A stretch of 16,935 nt of DNA. Origin: CAZCBD01 sp964496755. GTDB taxonomy: Bacteria > Bacteroidota > Ignavibacteria > Ignavibacteriales > Melioribacteraceae. The DNA lies in NCBI GenBank assembly GCA_964496755.1, contig CAZCBD010000036.1, positions 1-16,935 on the forward strand, written 5' to 3'. Shown piece after piece: positions 1 to 7,797 of this stretch (position 1 is its first letter; the number at the start of each line of letters is the position of its first letter). Both the position numbers and the translations under genes were made by a program. The notes under the pieces are model-generated. The model was given only the letters and a program-made list of their open reading frames with translations. It had not been told where the DNA came from and made no database searches.

Positions 1-776
1 CACCTTATTCCTTTTCAGATGGTGTCAAATATTTTTATGCTGATTCTGCTCTTGAAAATGGCTTTCGTTTAATTATTGCGGGAGCGGATATTATTGATAT
101 TGGCGGAGAATCTACCCGGCCGGGCGCGGAACAAGTATCTGTTAAAGATGAAATAGAAAGAGTAGTACCGATAATTGAAAAGTTAAAAACGGAAAAGCCT
201 GATATTTTAATTTCAATTGATACAACAAAATCGGAAGTTGCAGAAGCTGCTGCAAATGTAGGTGCAAACATAATTAACGATATTAGTGGTGGTACATTTG
301 ATGAAAATATTTTTAATGTTGCAGCCGATAACAGCTTGGCTTATGTGCTAATGCATATTCAAGGCACTCCGCAAACAATGCAAAAAAAACCGACTTATAC
401 TGAAATAAATACGGAAATTTATAATTTTCTAAAAATACAATCCGATAAAGCTTTAGAAGCCGGAATAAAAAATATAATTATTGATCCCGGCATTGGTTTC
501 GGAAAAACAGTTCAACATAATTTTCAGATTATTGAAAATCTATCAATATATAAAGGTTTGGGTTATCCGATATTAATAGGGAACTCAAAAAAATCTTTTT
601 TAGGCAAATCGTTAAATTTAGAAATTAACGAAAGAGAAAATGCCTCGGTAGTTACAGATACTATTTCTATTATGAACGGAGCGGTTATTAATCGTACCCA
701 TGATGTAAAAAAAGCGGTAGAAGCAAAGAAAATTTTATCTTTTATTAAATATCCAAATCTGGTGGCCAATGTTTGA
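1..776 (+). CDS. folP: Dihydropteroate synthase, 5'-truncated by the window edge
   Basis: This enzyme condenses 6-hydroxymethyl-7,8-dihydropterin diphosphate with p-aminobenzoate to give dihydropteroate in cytosolic folate synthesis. The frame is open from base 3 with no start codon, so the N-terminus lies outside the window. The first visible residues PYSFSDG match the family loop TPDSFSDGG. They are followed by the pterin-binding stretch GADIIDIGGESTRPGA (from base 81), ISIDTTKSEVA, INDISGG, MHIQGTPQTMQ, IIDPGIGFGKT, a G(N)SKKSF segment and the C-terminal NRTHDV. The Met at 336 is internal, because conserved motifs lie upstream in the same frame. The stop overlaps the start of the following c-di-AMP synthase by 8 nt, which suggests translational coupling. 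The folP-cdaA order is familiar in Bacteroidota-related genomes. Confidence 0.95.
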   Translation, partial: PYSFSDGVKYFYADSALENGFRLIIAGADIIDIGGESTRPGAEQVSVKDEIERVVPIIEKLKTEKPDILISIDTTKSEVAEAAANVGANIINDISGGTFDENIFNVAADNSLAYVLMHIQGTPQTMQKKPTYTEINTEIYNFLKIQSDKALEAGIKNIIIDPGIGFGKTVQHNFQIIENLSIYKGLGYPILIGNSKKSFLGKSLNLEINERENASVVTDTISIMNGAVINRTHDVKKAVEAKKILSFIKYPNLVANV

Positions 777-1602
777 TTTATTCAAAATCGGTTTTATTAA
801 TGTAACTTTTGTTGATTTGCTTGATATTATTCTTGTTACATCAATTATTTACAAATTGTATGTTACAATTAAAGGTACAATTGCAGCTCAAGTAGTGTTT
901 GGATTTGTTATTGTTTTACTTCTTTCAATTATAACTCAAGCATTAAATTTTAAAGCTATAGGTTGGTTGCTTGGGATTATTTCCGACAATTGGTTAATTG
1001 CATTTATTATTCTTTTTCAACAGGAAATCAGAAAGTTTTTGGTAATGGTTGGTAGAACACCTTTAATGAATATTTTTGTTGATAAAGCCGAAGATAGAAC
1101 AAGTATGGCTGATATTTTAACCGAAGCGGCTTTTGAAATGGCGCAATATCAGCACGGAGCGTTAATTGTGATTATAAAATCTACCGATATTAAAGGGGTT
1201 GTGGAATCCGGTGAAGAAATTAATTCAATATTAAATAAAAATCTTTTGCGTTCTCTTTTTTTTCCACGTTCGCCCATGCATGATGGCGCCGTTGTAGTTA
1301 AAAACGGTGTTATTGAAGCTGCGCGGTGCACACTTCCTTTATCACAAAAAACATCTTATAATGGAATCGGGTTGGGAATGCGACACAGAGCCGGACTTGG
1401 TATTACGGAACAAACAGATGTTATTAGTTTAATAGTTTCCGAAGAAACCGGAAGTATTTCTTTGGCAGAACAAGGCAAATTAATTCGCGGACTTTCAAAA
1501 GAAACATTGAAAAATTTGTTAACTTTTAGTTTAAGTGCAGGCGAAGTAAAAGGTTGGCGCGGACTTTTATATCATCTTAGAAATAAAAAAAACAAAAAGT
1601 AA
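769..1602 (+). CDS. cdaA: Diadenylate cyclase, CdaA type, membrane-bound
   Basis: It synthesises cyclic di-AMP from two ATP molecules at the cytoplasmic face of the membrane. The 277-residue length matches the CdaA/DacA family. Residues about 12-86 form three hydrophobic segments, a short basic region follows, and the DAC domain spans about 100-255. The catalytic signatures are intact: DGA at 172-174 within MHDGAVVV, and RHRAG at 205-209. A conserved SEETG lies at 224-228. The ATG at 769 sits inside the last codons of folP with an 8-nt overlap. No YbbR/CdaR regulatory partner follows, unlike the cdaA-cdaR arrangement of Firmicutes. The basic tail RNKKNKK is probably unstructured. The family assignment is firm; the physiological role (osmotic and cell-wall homeostasis) comes from general family knowledge. 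Confidence 0.95.
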   Translation: MFDLFKIGFINVTFVDLLDIILVTSIIYKLYVTIKGTIAAQVVFGFVIVLLLSIITQALNFKAIGWLLGIISDNWLIAFIILFQQEIRKFLVMVGRTPLMNIFVDKAEDRTSMADILTEAAFEMAQYQHGALIVIIKSTDIKGVVESGEEINSILNKNLLRSLFFPRSPMHDGAVVVKNGVIEAARCTLPLSQKTSYNGIGLGMRHRAGLGITEQTDVISLIVSEETGSISLAEQGKLIRGLSKETLKNLLTFSLSAGEVKGWRGLLYHLRNKKNKK

Positions 1603-1617
1603 CATCGGAGAAAATAA

Positions 1618-2295
1618 ATGAAATTAAAATATTTTTCGCATTCGGCATTTCAGATTACAACCAACAATGGTAAAGTAATATTAATCGATCCTTTTATTGA
1701 CGAGAATCCTACTTGCAATGAAAATTCTTCGGATATAAAAGCGGACTATATAATTTTAACACATGCACACGGAGATCATATCGGAGATGCATTGAAAATT
1801 GCCAAAGCTTCGGGCAGTACATTTATTTGCGTAAATGAATTGGCAAACTATCTGTCTGAAAAAGGATTTACAGCTCATAATATGCATATCGGTGGCGCTT
1901 ATAATTTCGATTTCGGAAAAGTTAAATTAACAATTGCTCATCATGGTTCAAAAACTCCGGATAATCAATATGCCGGTGAACCCGCCGGTGTTATTATTTA
2001 TGCAGATGGAAAAACAATTTATCATGCAGGTGATACCGGATTATTTTTAGATATGAAACTAATTGGCCAAATGAATTTTATTGATTATGCTTTATTACCA
2101 ATTGGTGATAATTTTACAATGGGAATTAATGACGCAATAAAAGCAGTTGAGTTTTTAAATCCTAAGGTAGCTGTTCCTATGCATTATAATACTTGGCCTA
2201 TTATTAATGCCGATCCGTTTGAATTTAAAGAAAAAGTTGAAGCAGGCGGAACTCCTTGCAAAGTAATGAAATTTGGCGAAGAAATCGAAATTTAA
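1618..2295 (+). CDS. Metal-dependent hydrolase, UPF0173 / metallo-beta-lactamase fold
   Basis: This is a 225-residue cytosolic protein of the UPF0173 (YtkL-like) branch of the metallo-beta-lactamase superfamily. The dinuclear metal motif THAHGDH lies at 48-54. The remaining metal-binding positions fit HHG at 108-110, HAGDT at 136-140, PIGDNFTMG at 161-169 and PMHYNTWP at 187-194. The N-terminal HSAFQI is also typical of this branch. Length and motif order match the family well, but no substrate is established, so nothing beyond 'predicted metal-dependent hydrolase' is supported. A GGAG ribosome site (1607-1610) lies 7 nt before the ATG. The gene follows cdaA by 15 nt, so it is probably in the same transcript. 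Confidence 0.9.
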   Translation: MKLKYFSHSAFQITTNNGKVILIDPFIDENPTCNENSSDIKADYIILTHAHGDHIGDALKIAKASGSTFICVNELANYLSEKGFTAHNMHIGGAYNFDFGKVKLTIAHHGSKTPDNQYAGEPAGVIIYADGKTIYHAGDTGLFLDMKLIGQMNFIDYALLPIGDNFTMGINDAIKAVEFLNPKVAVPMHYNTWPIINADPFEFKEKVEAGGTPCKVMKFGEEIEI

Positions 2296-2371
2296 TTTTC
2301 TTTATATTTTTTGAAATAAATAATTATATTCTAAATTCAATATTTTAAATATTTTGAACTAAAAATAATCT

Positions 2372-3142
2372 ATGGCAAAAATAATTTCTATTGCAAATCA
2401 AAAAGGAGGAGTAGGTAAAACTACTACTTCTATTAACCTTTCCGCTTCAGTAGCTGCAGCCGAAAAAAAAACATTACTAATAGATATTGATCCACAAGCA
2501 AACAGCTCGTCGGGATTAGGTATTCGTGAAAATGCGCCGTCTATTTATGAGGTTTTAATTGGTCAATCTACGGTTGAAGAAGCAACAATAAAAACCGATA
2601 TGCCCAATTTAGATGTTGTTCCTTCAAACATTAATCTTGTGGGCGCCGAAGTAGAAATGATTGATTTTCAAGATAGAGAAATTTTATTGCGCAAAGCTCT
2701 TCAAAGTGTTCAAAATAAATACGATTTTATTTTTATTGATTGTCCGCCTTCTTTGGGAGTTTTAACCTTAAATTCATTAACTTGTAGTAATTCTGTGATT
2801 ATTCCGGTACAGTGCGAATATTTTGCTCTTGAAGGATTAGGGCAATTACTCAATACAATAAACATAGTTAAAAAGCATTTTAATAAAAACTTACACATAG
2901 AAGGTGTGGTTTTAACGATGTATGATCAAAGATTACGCCTTTCGAACCAAGTGGTTGAAGAAGTGAAGAAATATTTTGGCGACAAGGTTTTTTCAACTTT
3001 AATTCACCGAAACGTTAGAATTTCGGAAGCTCCCAGTCATTCAAAACCGGTAATTCTTTACGATGCAATTTCAACCGGTTCAAAAAATTATATCTCGCTT
3101 GCTTCCGAATTAATTGAAAGATCAAATTTAAATATAAAATAA
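2372..3142 (+). CDS. parA: Chromosome partitioning ATPase ParA/Soj
   Basis: This MinD/ParA-family ATPase works with ParB in origin segregation; ATP-bound dimers coat the nucleoid and are released by ParB. The deviant Walker A motif KGGVGKTT lies at 11-18 with both signature lysines. The A' motif IDIDPQAN follows, and the Walker B segment FIFIDCPPSLG has its Asp at 123. YFALEGL (150-156) and the C-terminal VRISEAPSHSKP segment are typical of chromosomal Soj. The length of 256 residues is normal for the family. No convincing Shine-Dalgarno sequence precedes the ATG; the 76-nt AT-rich gap before it could hold a promoter, but none fits clearly. The partner parB follows 12 nt downstream, which supports a chromosomal par operon rather than a plasmid one. 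Confidence 0.97.
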   Translation: MAKIISIANQKGGVGKTTTSINLSASVAAAEKKTLLIDIDPQANSSSGLGIRENAPSIYEVLIGQSTVEEATIKTDMPNLDVVPSNINLVGAEVEMIDFQDREILLRKALQSVQNKYDFIFIDCPPSLGVLTLNSLTCSNSVIIPVQCEYFALEGLGQLLNTINIVKKHFNKNLHIEGVVLTMYDQRLRLSNQVVEEVKKYFGDKVFSTLIHRNVRISEAPSHSKPVILYDAISTGSKNYISLASELIERSNLNIK

Positions 3143-3154
3143 AAAGATAATTTT

Positions 3155-4105
3155 ATGAGCAAAACGAAACCCGGGTTAGGCCGAGGACTTGATGCATTAA
3201 TCAATCCGAAAATGAAAAACGATTTGAACGCAAACAACAATAATTCAATATCATCAGATAATCTCCAAAGTGATGATGGTCAATCTTTTGATATTATTGC
3301 TAAAATTCCAATTAATGTTATTTCACCTAATCCGTATCAACCTCGAACAGAATTTGACCCTGTTGCAATTGATGAGCTAAAAAACTCGATCCTTGAAAAC
3401 GGTTTAATTCAACCCATTACAGTACGCCGCGCACCCGATAACAGATACGAATTAATTTCTGGCGAAAGAAGGCTTCGTGCTTGTAAAGATATCGGTTATC
3501 GTGAAATTCCGGCATACATTATTAAGGTTGAAACCAATGAAGCAATGTTGGCTCTTTCATTAATTGAAAATATCCAAAGAGAACAACTTAATCCTATTGA
3601 AGTTGCCGAAGCTTATAAAAGATTAATGGAAGAATGCAATTTATCTCAAGAAGAAATTGCAGAAAAAGTCGGGAAAGACCGCTCAACAATTACAAATTCT
3701 ATTCGTTTACTTAAACTTCCGAAACAAATTCAAGAAGCATTGTCTAAAAGAGAAATTTCAAGCGGACATGCTCGTGCGCTAATTAATTTACCTAGTGTGG
3801 ATTTACAAATTGAGGTACTAACTAAAATTATAAAGGAACAACTTTCGGTTCGTAAAGTTGAAGCTTTAGTTAAAAACTTTAATAGTTTGGTAAAAAAAGA
3901 AAAGCCCAAAGAACCTAAAAAGGCGGACTTGGAATTAATAGCCCAAAGAGATATTGAAAATAGATTGCGCAGAATATTCGGAACAAAAGTTTCATGCAAA
4001 CAAAAAAAGGATGGCTCCGGTTTAGTAAGTATTGAATTTTATTCCAATGATGAATTAGAAAGATTATTTGAATTATTTGAGATAATTGATAAATACAACG
4101 ATTAA
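3155..4105 (+). CDS. parB: Chromosome partitioning protein ParB/Spo0J (CTP-dependent DNA clamp)
   Basis: ParB binds parS sites near the origin, slides on DNA as a CTP-gated clamp and stimulates ParA. The N-terminal KPGLGRGLDALI is the usual ParA-stimulating peptide. A polar Asn/Ser-rich linker (about 20-45) leads into the CTP-binding domain, with PNPYQPR (58-64), GERRLRA (103-109) and ENIQREQLNP (138-147). A helix-turn-helix lies at about 163-185 (LSQEEIAEKVGKDRSTITN). The C-terminal dimerisation domain runs from about 262 to 316. Length and domain order are standard. The 3' end overlaps the next gene, whose TTG start lies 20 nt before the parB stop. No intact parS was found in the window. 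Confidence 0.97.
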   Translation: MSKTKPGLGRGLDALINPKMKNDLNANNNNSISSDNLQSDDGQSFDIIAKIPINVISPNPYQPRTEFDPVAIDELKNSILENGLIQPITVRRAPDNRYELISGERRLRACKDIGYREIPAYIIKVETNEAMLALSLIENIQREQLNPIEVAEAYKRLMEECNLSQEEIAEKVGKDRSTITNSIRLLKLPKQIQEALSKREISSGHARALINLPSVDLQIEVLTKIIKEQLSVRKVEALVKNFNSLVKKEKPKEPKKADLELIAQRDIENRLRRIFGTKVSCKQKKDGSGLVSIEFYSNDELERLFELFEIIDKYND

Positions 4106-4592
4106 AATAGCGTTTTTTATTTCGATTTTTCTTTCATTCGGGTTTGCTCAAAACAGAACAGATTCTTTAGATTCAAAGCAAATTTCCACTGATAATTATT
4201 CCGATTCCACATTTATTCCCACCAAATCGCCCACCGGTGCGCTAATTAGAAGTGCAATTATTCCCGGATGGGGGCAGATTTATAACGGCTCGTGGTGGAA
4301 AGCCCCGATTATTTGGGGATTATATGCTTATTATGCGTCTAAGTGGATTGAAAGTAATAAACAATACAAAAAATACGAGGATCTTTTTGTGCAAAACCCT
4401 GACCAAAACAGATTTAAATATATTAGAGATTCATATCGTGATTATCGCGATTCCTTTGTGGTTTATGCTGCAATTGCCTATTTATTAAATCTTGTTGATG
4501 CCTACGTAGATGCACATTTATTCGATTTTGATGTTTCTGAAAATTACTTTACAAAAAAGCCACAACTTAATATAAGAATGAATTTAAGATGA
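4086..4592 (+). CDS. DUF5683-family envelope protein with signal peptide
   Basis: This is a 168-residue protein of unknown function, exported or membrane-anchored. The N-terminus carries a signal-peptide-like segment (residues 3-21, plausible cleavage after SFGFA), followed by a short Ser/Thr-rich linker. The DUF5683 core starts at SPTGALIRSAIIPGWGQIY (48-66), a motif I recognise from this Bacteroidota family, and ends with a second hydrophobic stretch at about 126-141. The start must be the TTG at 4086: a stop codon lies immediately upstream in frame, no in-frame ATG occurs before the C-terminus, and a later start would lose the signal peptide. It overlaps parB by 20 nt and the next gene by 4 nt, so it is probably translated from the par operon transcript. 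In related genomes DUF5683 genes commonly follow parB; this is recalled, not checked. Confidence 0.82.
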   Translation: MINTTIKIAFFISIFLSFGFAQNRTDSLDSKQISTDNYSDSTFIPTKSPTGALIRSAIIPGWGQIYNGSWWKAPIIWGLYAYYASKWIESNKQYKKYEDLFVQNPDQNRFKYIRDSYRDYRDSFVVYAAIAYLLNLVDAYVDAHLFDFDVSENYFTKKPQLNIRMNLR

Positions 4593-5305
4593 AAAATTCA
4601 ATTGAGTGTCCGAATTGCGGACACAAAAATAATTCCATAGATAGAGTCTGTAAAAACTGCCACTTTTATTTACGTGAAAAAATTGCAAATATTGATTTAT
4701 GGACAACTTTTTGGAAAATGCTTGAAACGCCTCGTAAAGCTTTTCAAAATATTTTTTTCGCCGAGAAAAAAAATTACGTCTTTATACTTCTATTTGTGTT
4801 GAGTTTTAAATTTTGCTTTAATGGCTTGGTTCTGGCTAACATCACTAAAAAAAATATTTTTGTTTTTGATGAATTCTATTTTAATTTATTGCTCTCTTTC
4901 GGTTATTTTTTTCTTTTCATCTTCTTATTTTCATTATTCTATAAACTAACTTCAAAAATATTCGGTATTTACGTACGATATAAAGATTCTTATACATTAT
5001 TTACATATTCACTTTGGCCGATGATTTTTGCTGTCGTTATTCTTTCTCTTTTGCAATACGCTTTATTCGGTGAATTTTATTTTACTTTCAATCCGTCACC
5101 CTTTATCATAAAACCTTTTGCCGCTTATGTTTTACTTGCTCTGGAAGCATTAACAATACTTTTTACTCTATATCTTGCAATTTGGGGAATTTATGTTCAA
5201 ACGGGCTACAAAATATATGCTTTTGTTTTCGGAGTTATATTTATTGTACTTTTGCATTTAGCTCAGTATTTGCTTCCTTTTGCGCCGTTTGCAATTAATT
5301 TATAG
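4589..5305 (+). CDS. Zinc-ribbon plus Yip1-like multi-pass membrane protein
   Basis: This is a 238-residue membrane protein of unknown function. Residues 7-24 form a small zinc ribbon with two CxxC knuckles (C7/C10 and C21/C24). After an amphipathic linker containing ETPRKAFQNIF there are about five hydrophobic segments from residue 65 to the C-terminus. This order resembles Yip1-domain proteins of bacteria, where a 'P..F..I' pre-membrane motif precedes five transmembrane helices; the Yip1 label is an inference from that pattern. It starts by an ATGA overlap with the DUF5683 gene, so the two are coupled. Its last 43 nt overlap the convergent phosphatase gene on the opposite strand. No substrate or partner can be named. 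Confidence 0.72.
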   Translation: MKNSIECPNCGHKNNSIDRVCKNCHFYLREKIANIDLWTTFWKMLETPRKAFQNIFFAEKKNYVFILLFVLSFKFCFNGLVLANITKKNIFVFDEFYFNLLLSFGYFFLFIFLFSLFYKLTSKIFGIYVRYKDSYTLFTYSLWPMIFAVVILSLLQYALFGEFYFTFNPSPFIIKPFAAYVLLALEALTILFTLYLAIWGIYVQTGYKIYAFVFGVIFIVLLHLAQYLLPFAPFAINL

Positions 5306-6198
5306 ACCAAACCGTACCGAATTCCTTTAGTACTTACTTTTATTTCGGAAATGTTTAAAATTTTAGATATCTGACTTAAAATAATAAGTCCAGTATTAAT
5401 CACATCCTCTCTGCCCAAAACAACCTCACCATAATCGGATAAAATGTGCTTACTACTTTTAATTAACATTTCAGTTTCTAAATCCAATAAGTCGGAATAT
5501 TTTAAAATAGTATTAGCCACTTTTTTTTCATCATAGTTTTTGTTTCCGTTCTTAATCGATGCTAATGTAGTTGGGGTTCCGGCTACTGCAAATGTAAGCG
5601 GATTTTTAGGAATCGATTTTTTTACTTCATCAAAAAAATTGATGAGAAATTCTTTTAATTTGAGTACATCCTCTTGGGAGTACGGATCGGTTTTAATAAA
5701 TTTCTCTTTCAAAGTAACCGCACCTTCTGGAAAGCTATTCGAAAAAAAAATTTTTTCTCCGTTACCATAAATTATTTCTGTACTGCTTCCGCCAATATCA
5801 ATTACCAGTCTATTTTGATTATTATCCGTTTCGCCACCCGTTGCACCCAAAAACGATAAATAAGCTTCCGTTTTACCATCAATAATTTCTACTTCTATGC
5901 CTAAATCGGTATTAATACGTTCAACAATTTCCAATCCATTGGAAGCTTTTCGTAAAGCAGCTGTGCCAACAGCCAAAATTTTTTCGCAATTTCTGCTATC
6001 TGCAATTGCTTTATATTCATCAAGAATGCGAAGTAATTTTATTATTTTTTCATTTCCTATTTGCGAACCATACTTAACTCCTTCGCCAATCCGAGGCATT
6101 CTATATTCATTCTGAATAGAAAAGATTTCAGCGTTTTTTAACTCGCAAATCAACAACAAAACAGTGTTTGAACCTATATCAATTGAAGCTATTCTCAA
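5263..6198 (-). CDS. Ppx/GppA-family exopolyphosphatase / (p)ppGpp phosphohydrolase
   Basis: This ASKHA-fold enzyme removes phosphates from polyphosphate or from pppGpp; sequence alone does not distinguish the two. The 311-residue length is that of the short, two-domain form lacking the C-terminal HD-like part of E. coli PPX. The first phosphate-binding loop is SIDIGSNT (5-12), the second is VIDIGGSSTE (132-141), and the family motifs VGTAALRKASN (77-87) and DGKTEAYLSF with the candidate catalytic Glu111 (107-116) are present. The C-terminal KGIRYGL is also typical. The start is a TTG at 6198: the first residues MRIASIDIGSN align with the family N-terminus, and an AAGG element (6207-6210 on the complement) lies 8 nt upstream. 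It is divergent from the next gene and overlaps its left neighbour tail to tail by 43 nt. Confidence 0.88.
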   Translation of the reverse strand: MRIASIDIGSNTVLLLICELKNAEIFSIQNEYRMPRIGEGVKYGSQIGNEKIIKLLRILDEYKAIADSRNCEKILAVGTAALRKASNGLEIVERINTDLGIEVEIIDGKTEAYLSFLGATGGETDNNQNRLVIDIGGSSTEIIYGNGEKIFFSNSFPEGAVTLKEKFIKTDPYSQEDVLKLKEFLINFFDEVKKSIPKNPLTFAVAGTPTTLASIKNGNKNYDEKKVANTILKYSDLLDLETEMLIKSSKHILSDYGEVVLGREDVINTGLIILSQISKILNISEIKVSTKGIRYGLVYKLIANGAKGSKY

Positions 6199-6277
6199 AT
6201 TTTTAACCTTAAAATTTTTGAACGGAATATAAAGTTTTTTTTTATTATGTTTTGAAAAACAAATCTAAAGTTTTTTT

Positions 6278-6547
6278 ATGAAAATAAAAGAAAAAGAATT
6301 TGAAAAATTATTAGATGAACTTAAAGAAGTTGCAAATCAACTTGGCGCAAAAGTACGGTTTGAAAAGGGCGACTTCAAAGGTGGTTATTGTTTACTAAAA
6401 AGTAACAAAGTTATTGTGTTAAACAAACTGGCAAACACACAACGAAAAGTGATGACTTTGGCCGCTGCATTAAAAGAACTTGGAATTGAGGAAGTTTACA
6501 TTTCACCGAAACTCAGAGAAGTAATTGAAGAAATGGAAGGTGTATAG
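6278..6547 (+). CDS. Small conserved-looking protein of unknown function
   Basis: I do not recognise this 89-residue protein. It begins with a charged helix (residues 1-22, rich in Lys, Glu and Leu). The region KVRFEKGDFKGGYCLLKSNKVIVLNKL (25-51) looks like beta-strands around a GGYC turn, and an alpha/beta C-terminus ends in YISPKLREVIEEME. No signal peptide or membrane segment is present, so it should be cytosolic. It appears to be a true gene: codon use resembles its neighbours, and its TAG stop overlaps the GTG start of aroQ by one base. It is divergent from the phosphatase gene across a 79-nt AT-rich spacer that should contain both promoters; no promoter there is clear enough to call. 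Confidence 0.7.
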   Translation: MKIKEKEFEKLLDELKEVANQLGAKVRFEKGDFKGGYCLLKSNKVIVLNKLANTQRKVMTLAAALKELGIEEVYISPKLREVIEEMEGV

Positions 6548-6978
6548 TGAAAATTTTAGTTGTTAACGGACCCAATCTAAATAAACTTGACCTAAGAGAC
6601 AAAACTCAATATGGTAGCATTACATTAAATGATATCGAAAAATTACTTATAAAAAATTTTCCCGATATTAATTTCCATTTTTTTCAGACTAATATTGAGG
6701 GTGAAATAGTTGACATTTTACAAAATGCAGATGATAAGTTCGAAGGTATTTTAATAAACCCTGCTGCTTATTCCCACACTTCAGTTGCTATTCGCGATGC
6801 CCTTGAAATTTGTAAAATTCCAAAAGTGGAAGTGCATTTGTCCAATATTGCAAATAGAGATGACTTTAGAAAGATAAGTTTAACTGCAGCTAAATGTGAT
6901 GGTTACATTTCCGGATTTAAAGAATTAAGTTATGTTGCCGGAGTTTTTGTCTTAATCAAATTAATTCTAACTAATTAG
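6547..6978 (+). CDS. aroQ: 3-Dehydroquinate dehydratase, type II
   Basis: This enzyme catalyses the dehydration of 3-dehydroquinate to 3-dehydroshikimate in the shikimate pathway, acting as a cytosolic dodecamer in characterised relatives. The 143-residue length is typical. Family motifs are in order: VVNGPNLN (5-12), the catalytic loop with Arg17 and Tyr22, TNIEGEIVD (48-56), NPAAYSHTSVAIRDA (71-85) with the catalytic His77, and EVHLSNI..RDDFRKIS (95-111). The flexible loop reads LDLRDKTQYG, whereas most homologues have LGxREPxxYG, so the Gly and Pro are substituted while the catalytic Arg and Tyr remain. The start is GTG, with the last base of the upstream stop overlapping it (TAGTG), which indicates coupled translation. 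Confidence 0.93.
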   Translation: MKILVVNGPNLNKLDLRDKTQYGSITLNDIEKLLIKNFPDINFHFFQTNIEGEIVDILQNADDKFEGILINPAAYSHTSVAIRDALEICKIPKVEVHLSNIANRDDFRKISLTAAKCDGYISGFKELSYVAGVFVLIKLILTN

Positions 6979-7042
6979 TGAAAAAAGTTTACGAAATACA
7001 AAAACTAACTCAATTTACTAAATAAAAATTAGAATATGTACA

Positions 7043-7285
7043 ATGAGTAATTCAAAAGAAAAAAGAGAAAAACACTTAAAAAAAATGAATGAAAAATACG
7101 CCAACGATCCGGAATATAGGGAAATTATAAAACGAATCTATCGCGAACGCTATCAAAATGATCCTGAATATCGCAAAAAAACTTTGGAACGTGCAAAAAA
7201 TCGTTATCACACTGACCCTGAGTACAGAAAAGCTACAATTGAACGCGCTAAAGCAAGACATGAAAAAAGAAAATTCAAGTTTTAG
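7043..7285 (+). CDS. Small basic protein built from three 18-residue DPEYR repeats
   Basis: This is an 80-residue, strongly charged protein made almost entirely of tandem repeats. The units begin at Tyr19, Tyr37 and Tyr55 (bases 7097, 7151 and 7205), each exactly 18 residues. Their pattern is Y-x-x-D-P-E-Y-R followed by ten mainly basic residues ending in R. The DNA of the units has diverged at synonymous sites (Arg as AGG, CGC or AGA; Pro as CCG or CCT; Tyr as TAT or TAC) while DPEYR is kept, so the repeat is under protein-level constraint and the gene is real. There is no Cys, no membrane segment and no signal peptide. The composition suggests nucleic-acid binding or a helical rod, but that is inference. 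No strong ribosome site precedes the ATG. Confidence 0.72.
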   Translation: MSNSKEKREKHLKKMNEKYANDPEYREIIKRIYRERYQNDPEYRKKTLERAKNRYHTDPEYRKATIERAKARHEKRKFKF

Positions 7286-7406
7286 CTTAGGTTTGTAGTA
7301 TAACTTGTTTATATATTCCATTTAATGAAACGAATGAACTGTTTCGTGGAACTTGCTTATATTAAATGAATTAGTTATTTTTCTTTTTTAATTAATCGAA
7401 TAAATC

Positions 7407-7796
7407 ATGAAAGATTTCGGACTAAAAAAATTATATTATTCCATAAGCGAAGTTTCTAAGCTTACTGATTTGGAACAATATATTTTGCGTTATTGGGAAA
7501 CCGAATTCGATGAGTTGTCGCCTCAAAAAAACAGAGCAGGGAATAGGATTTATACTAATAAGGATATTGAGCTTATTATGAAAATAAAAAAACTGCTTAG
7601 AGATGAAAAATATACAATTGAAGGTGCCAAAAAAATTATTTCCCAACCAAATACAATCAGCAAGCATGACAGTAACTTGGCAAAAGATAGTATCAGCGAA
7701 CAAAAAATCAAAAAAAATCCTGAAAAAAAACGAGAAATAAAAAAAGACCTTGAGGAAATTAAAACATTTTTATTAGATTTGAAATCCAAATTATAA
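7407..7796 (+). CDS. MerR-family transcriptional regulator
   Basis: This is a 129-residue DNA-binding protein. The MerR winged helix-turn-helix occupies residues 9-80: YYSISEVSKLT (recognition helix-turn-helix), ILRYWETEFDELSP, the wing NRAGNRIYTNKDIELI, and the second helix pair KKLLRDEKYTIEGAKKII. The remainder (about 81-129) is polar, Lys/Glu-rich and ends in a short amphipathic helix (EEIKTFLLDLKSKL), probably the dimerisation coil. There is no Cys-containing metal or redox effector domain, so it belongs to the short, ligand-less MerR-like group common in Bacteroidota; its target is unknown. Its TAA stop is only one base before the tRNA-Pro gene, so the two must share a transcript. Confidence 0.87.
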   Translation: MKDFGLKKLYYSISEVSKLTDLEQYILRYWETEFDELSPQKNRAGNRIYTNKDIELIMKIKKLLRDEKYTIEGAKKIISQPNTISKHDSNLAKDSISEQKIKKNPEKKREIKKDLEEIKTFLLDLKSKL

Positions 7797-7797
7797 A

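Noticed and set aside
336..776. A separate 146-residue gene starting at 336
   Set aside because: The frame is open to the window's left edge and conserved DHPS motifs lie upstream, so 336 is an internal Met of folP.
4252..4488. Plus-strand 78-residue frame inside the DUF5683 gene
   Set aside because: It lies wholly within a coding region in another frame, has no motif or ribosome site and is best explained as a shadow.
7327..7345. Hairpin GAAAC-N9-GTTTC before the MerR gene
   Set aside because: A 5-bp AT-rich stem with a 9-nt loop and no T tract is too weak to call a terminator or operator.
7340..7353. parS-like sequence TGTTTCGTGGAACT, in the same window as parA-parB
   Set aside because: It resembles TGTTYCACGTGRAACA with two central bases missing, so the dyad spacing is wrong for ParB; no intact parS was found in the window.
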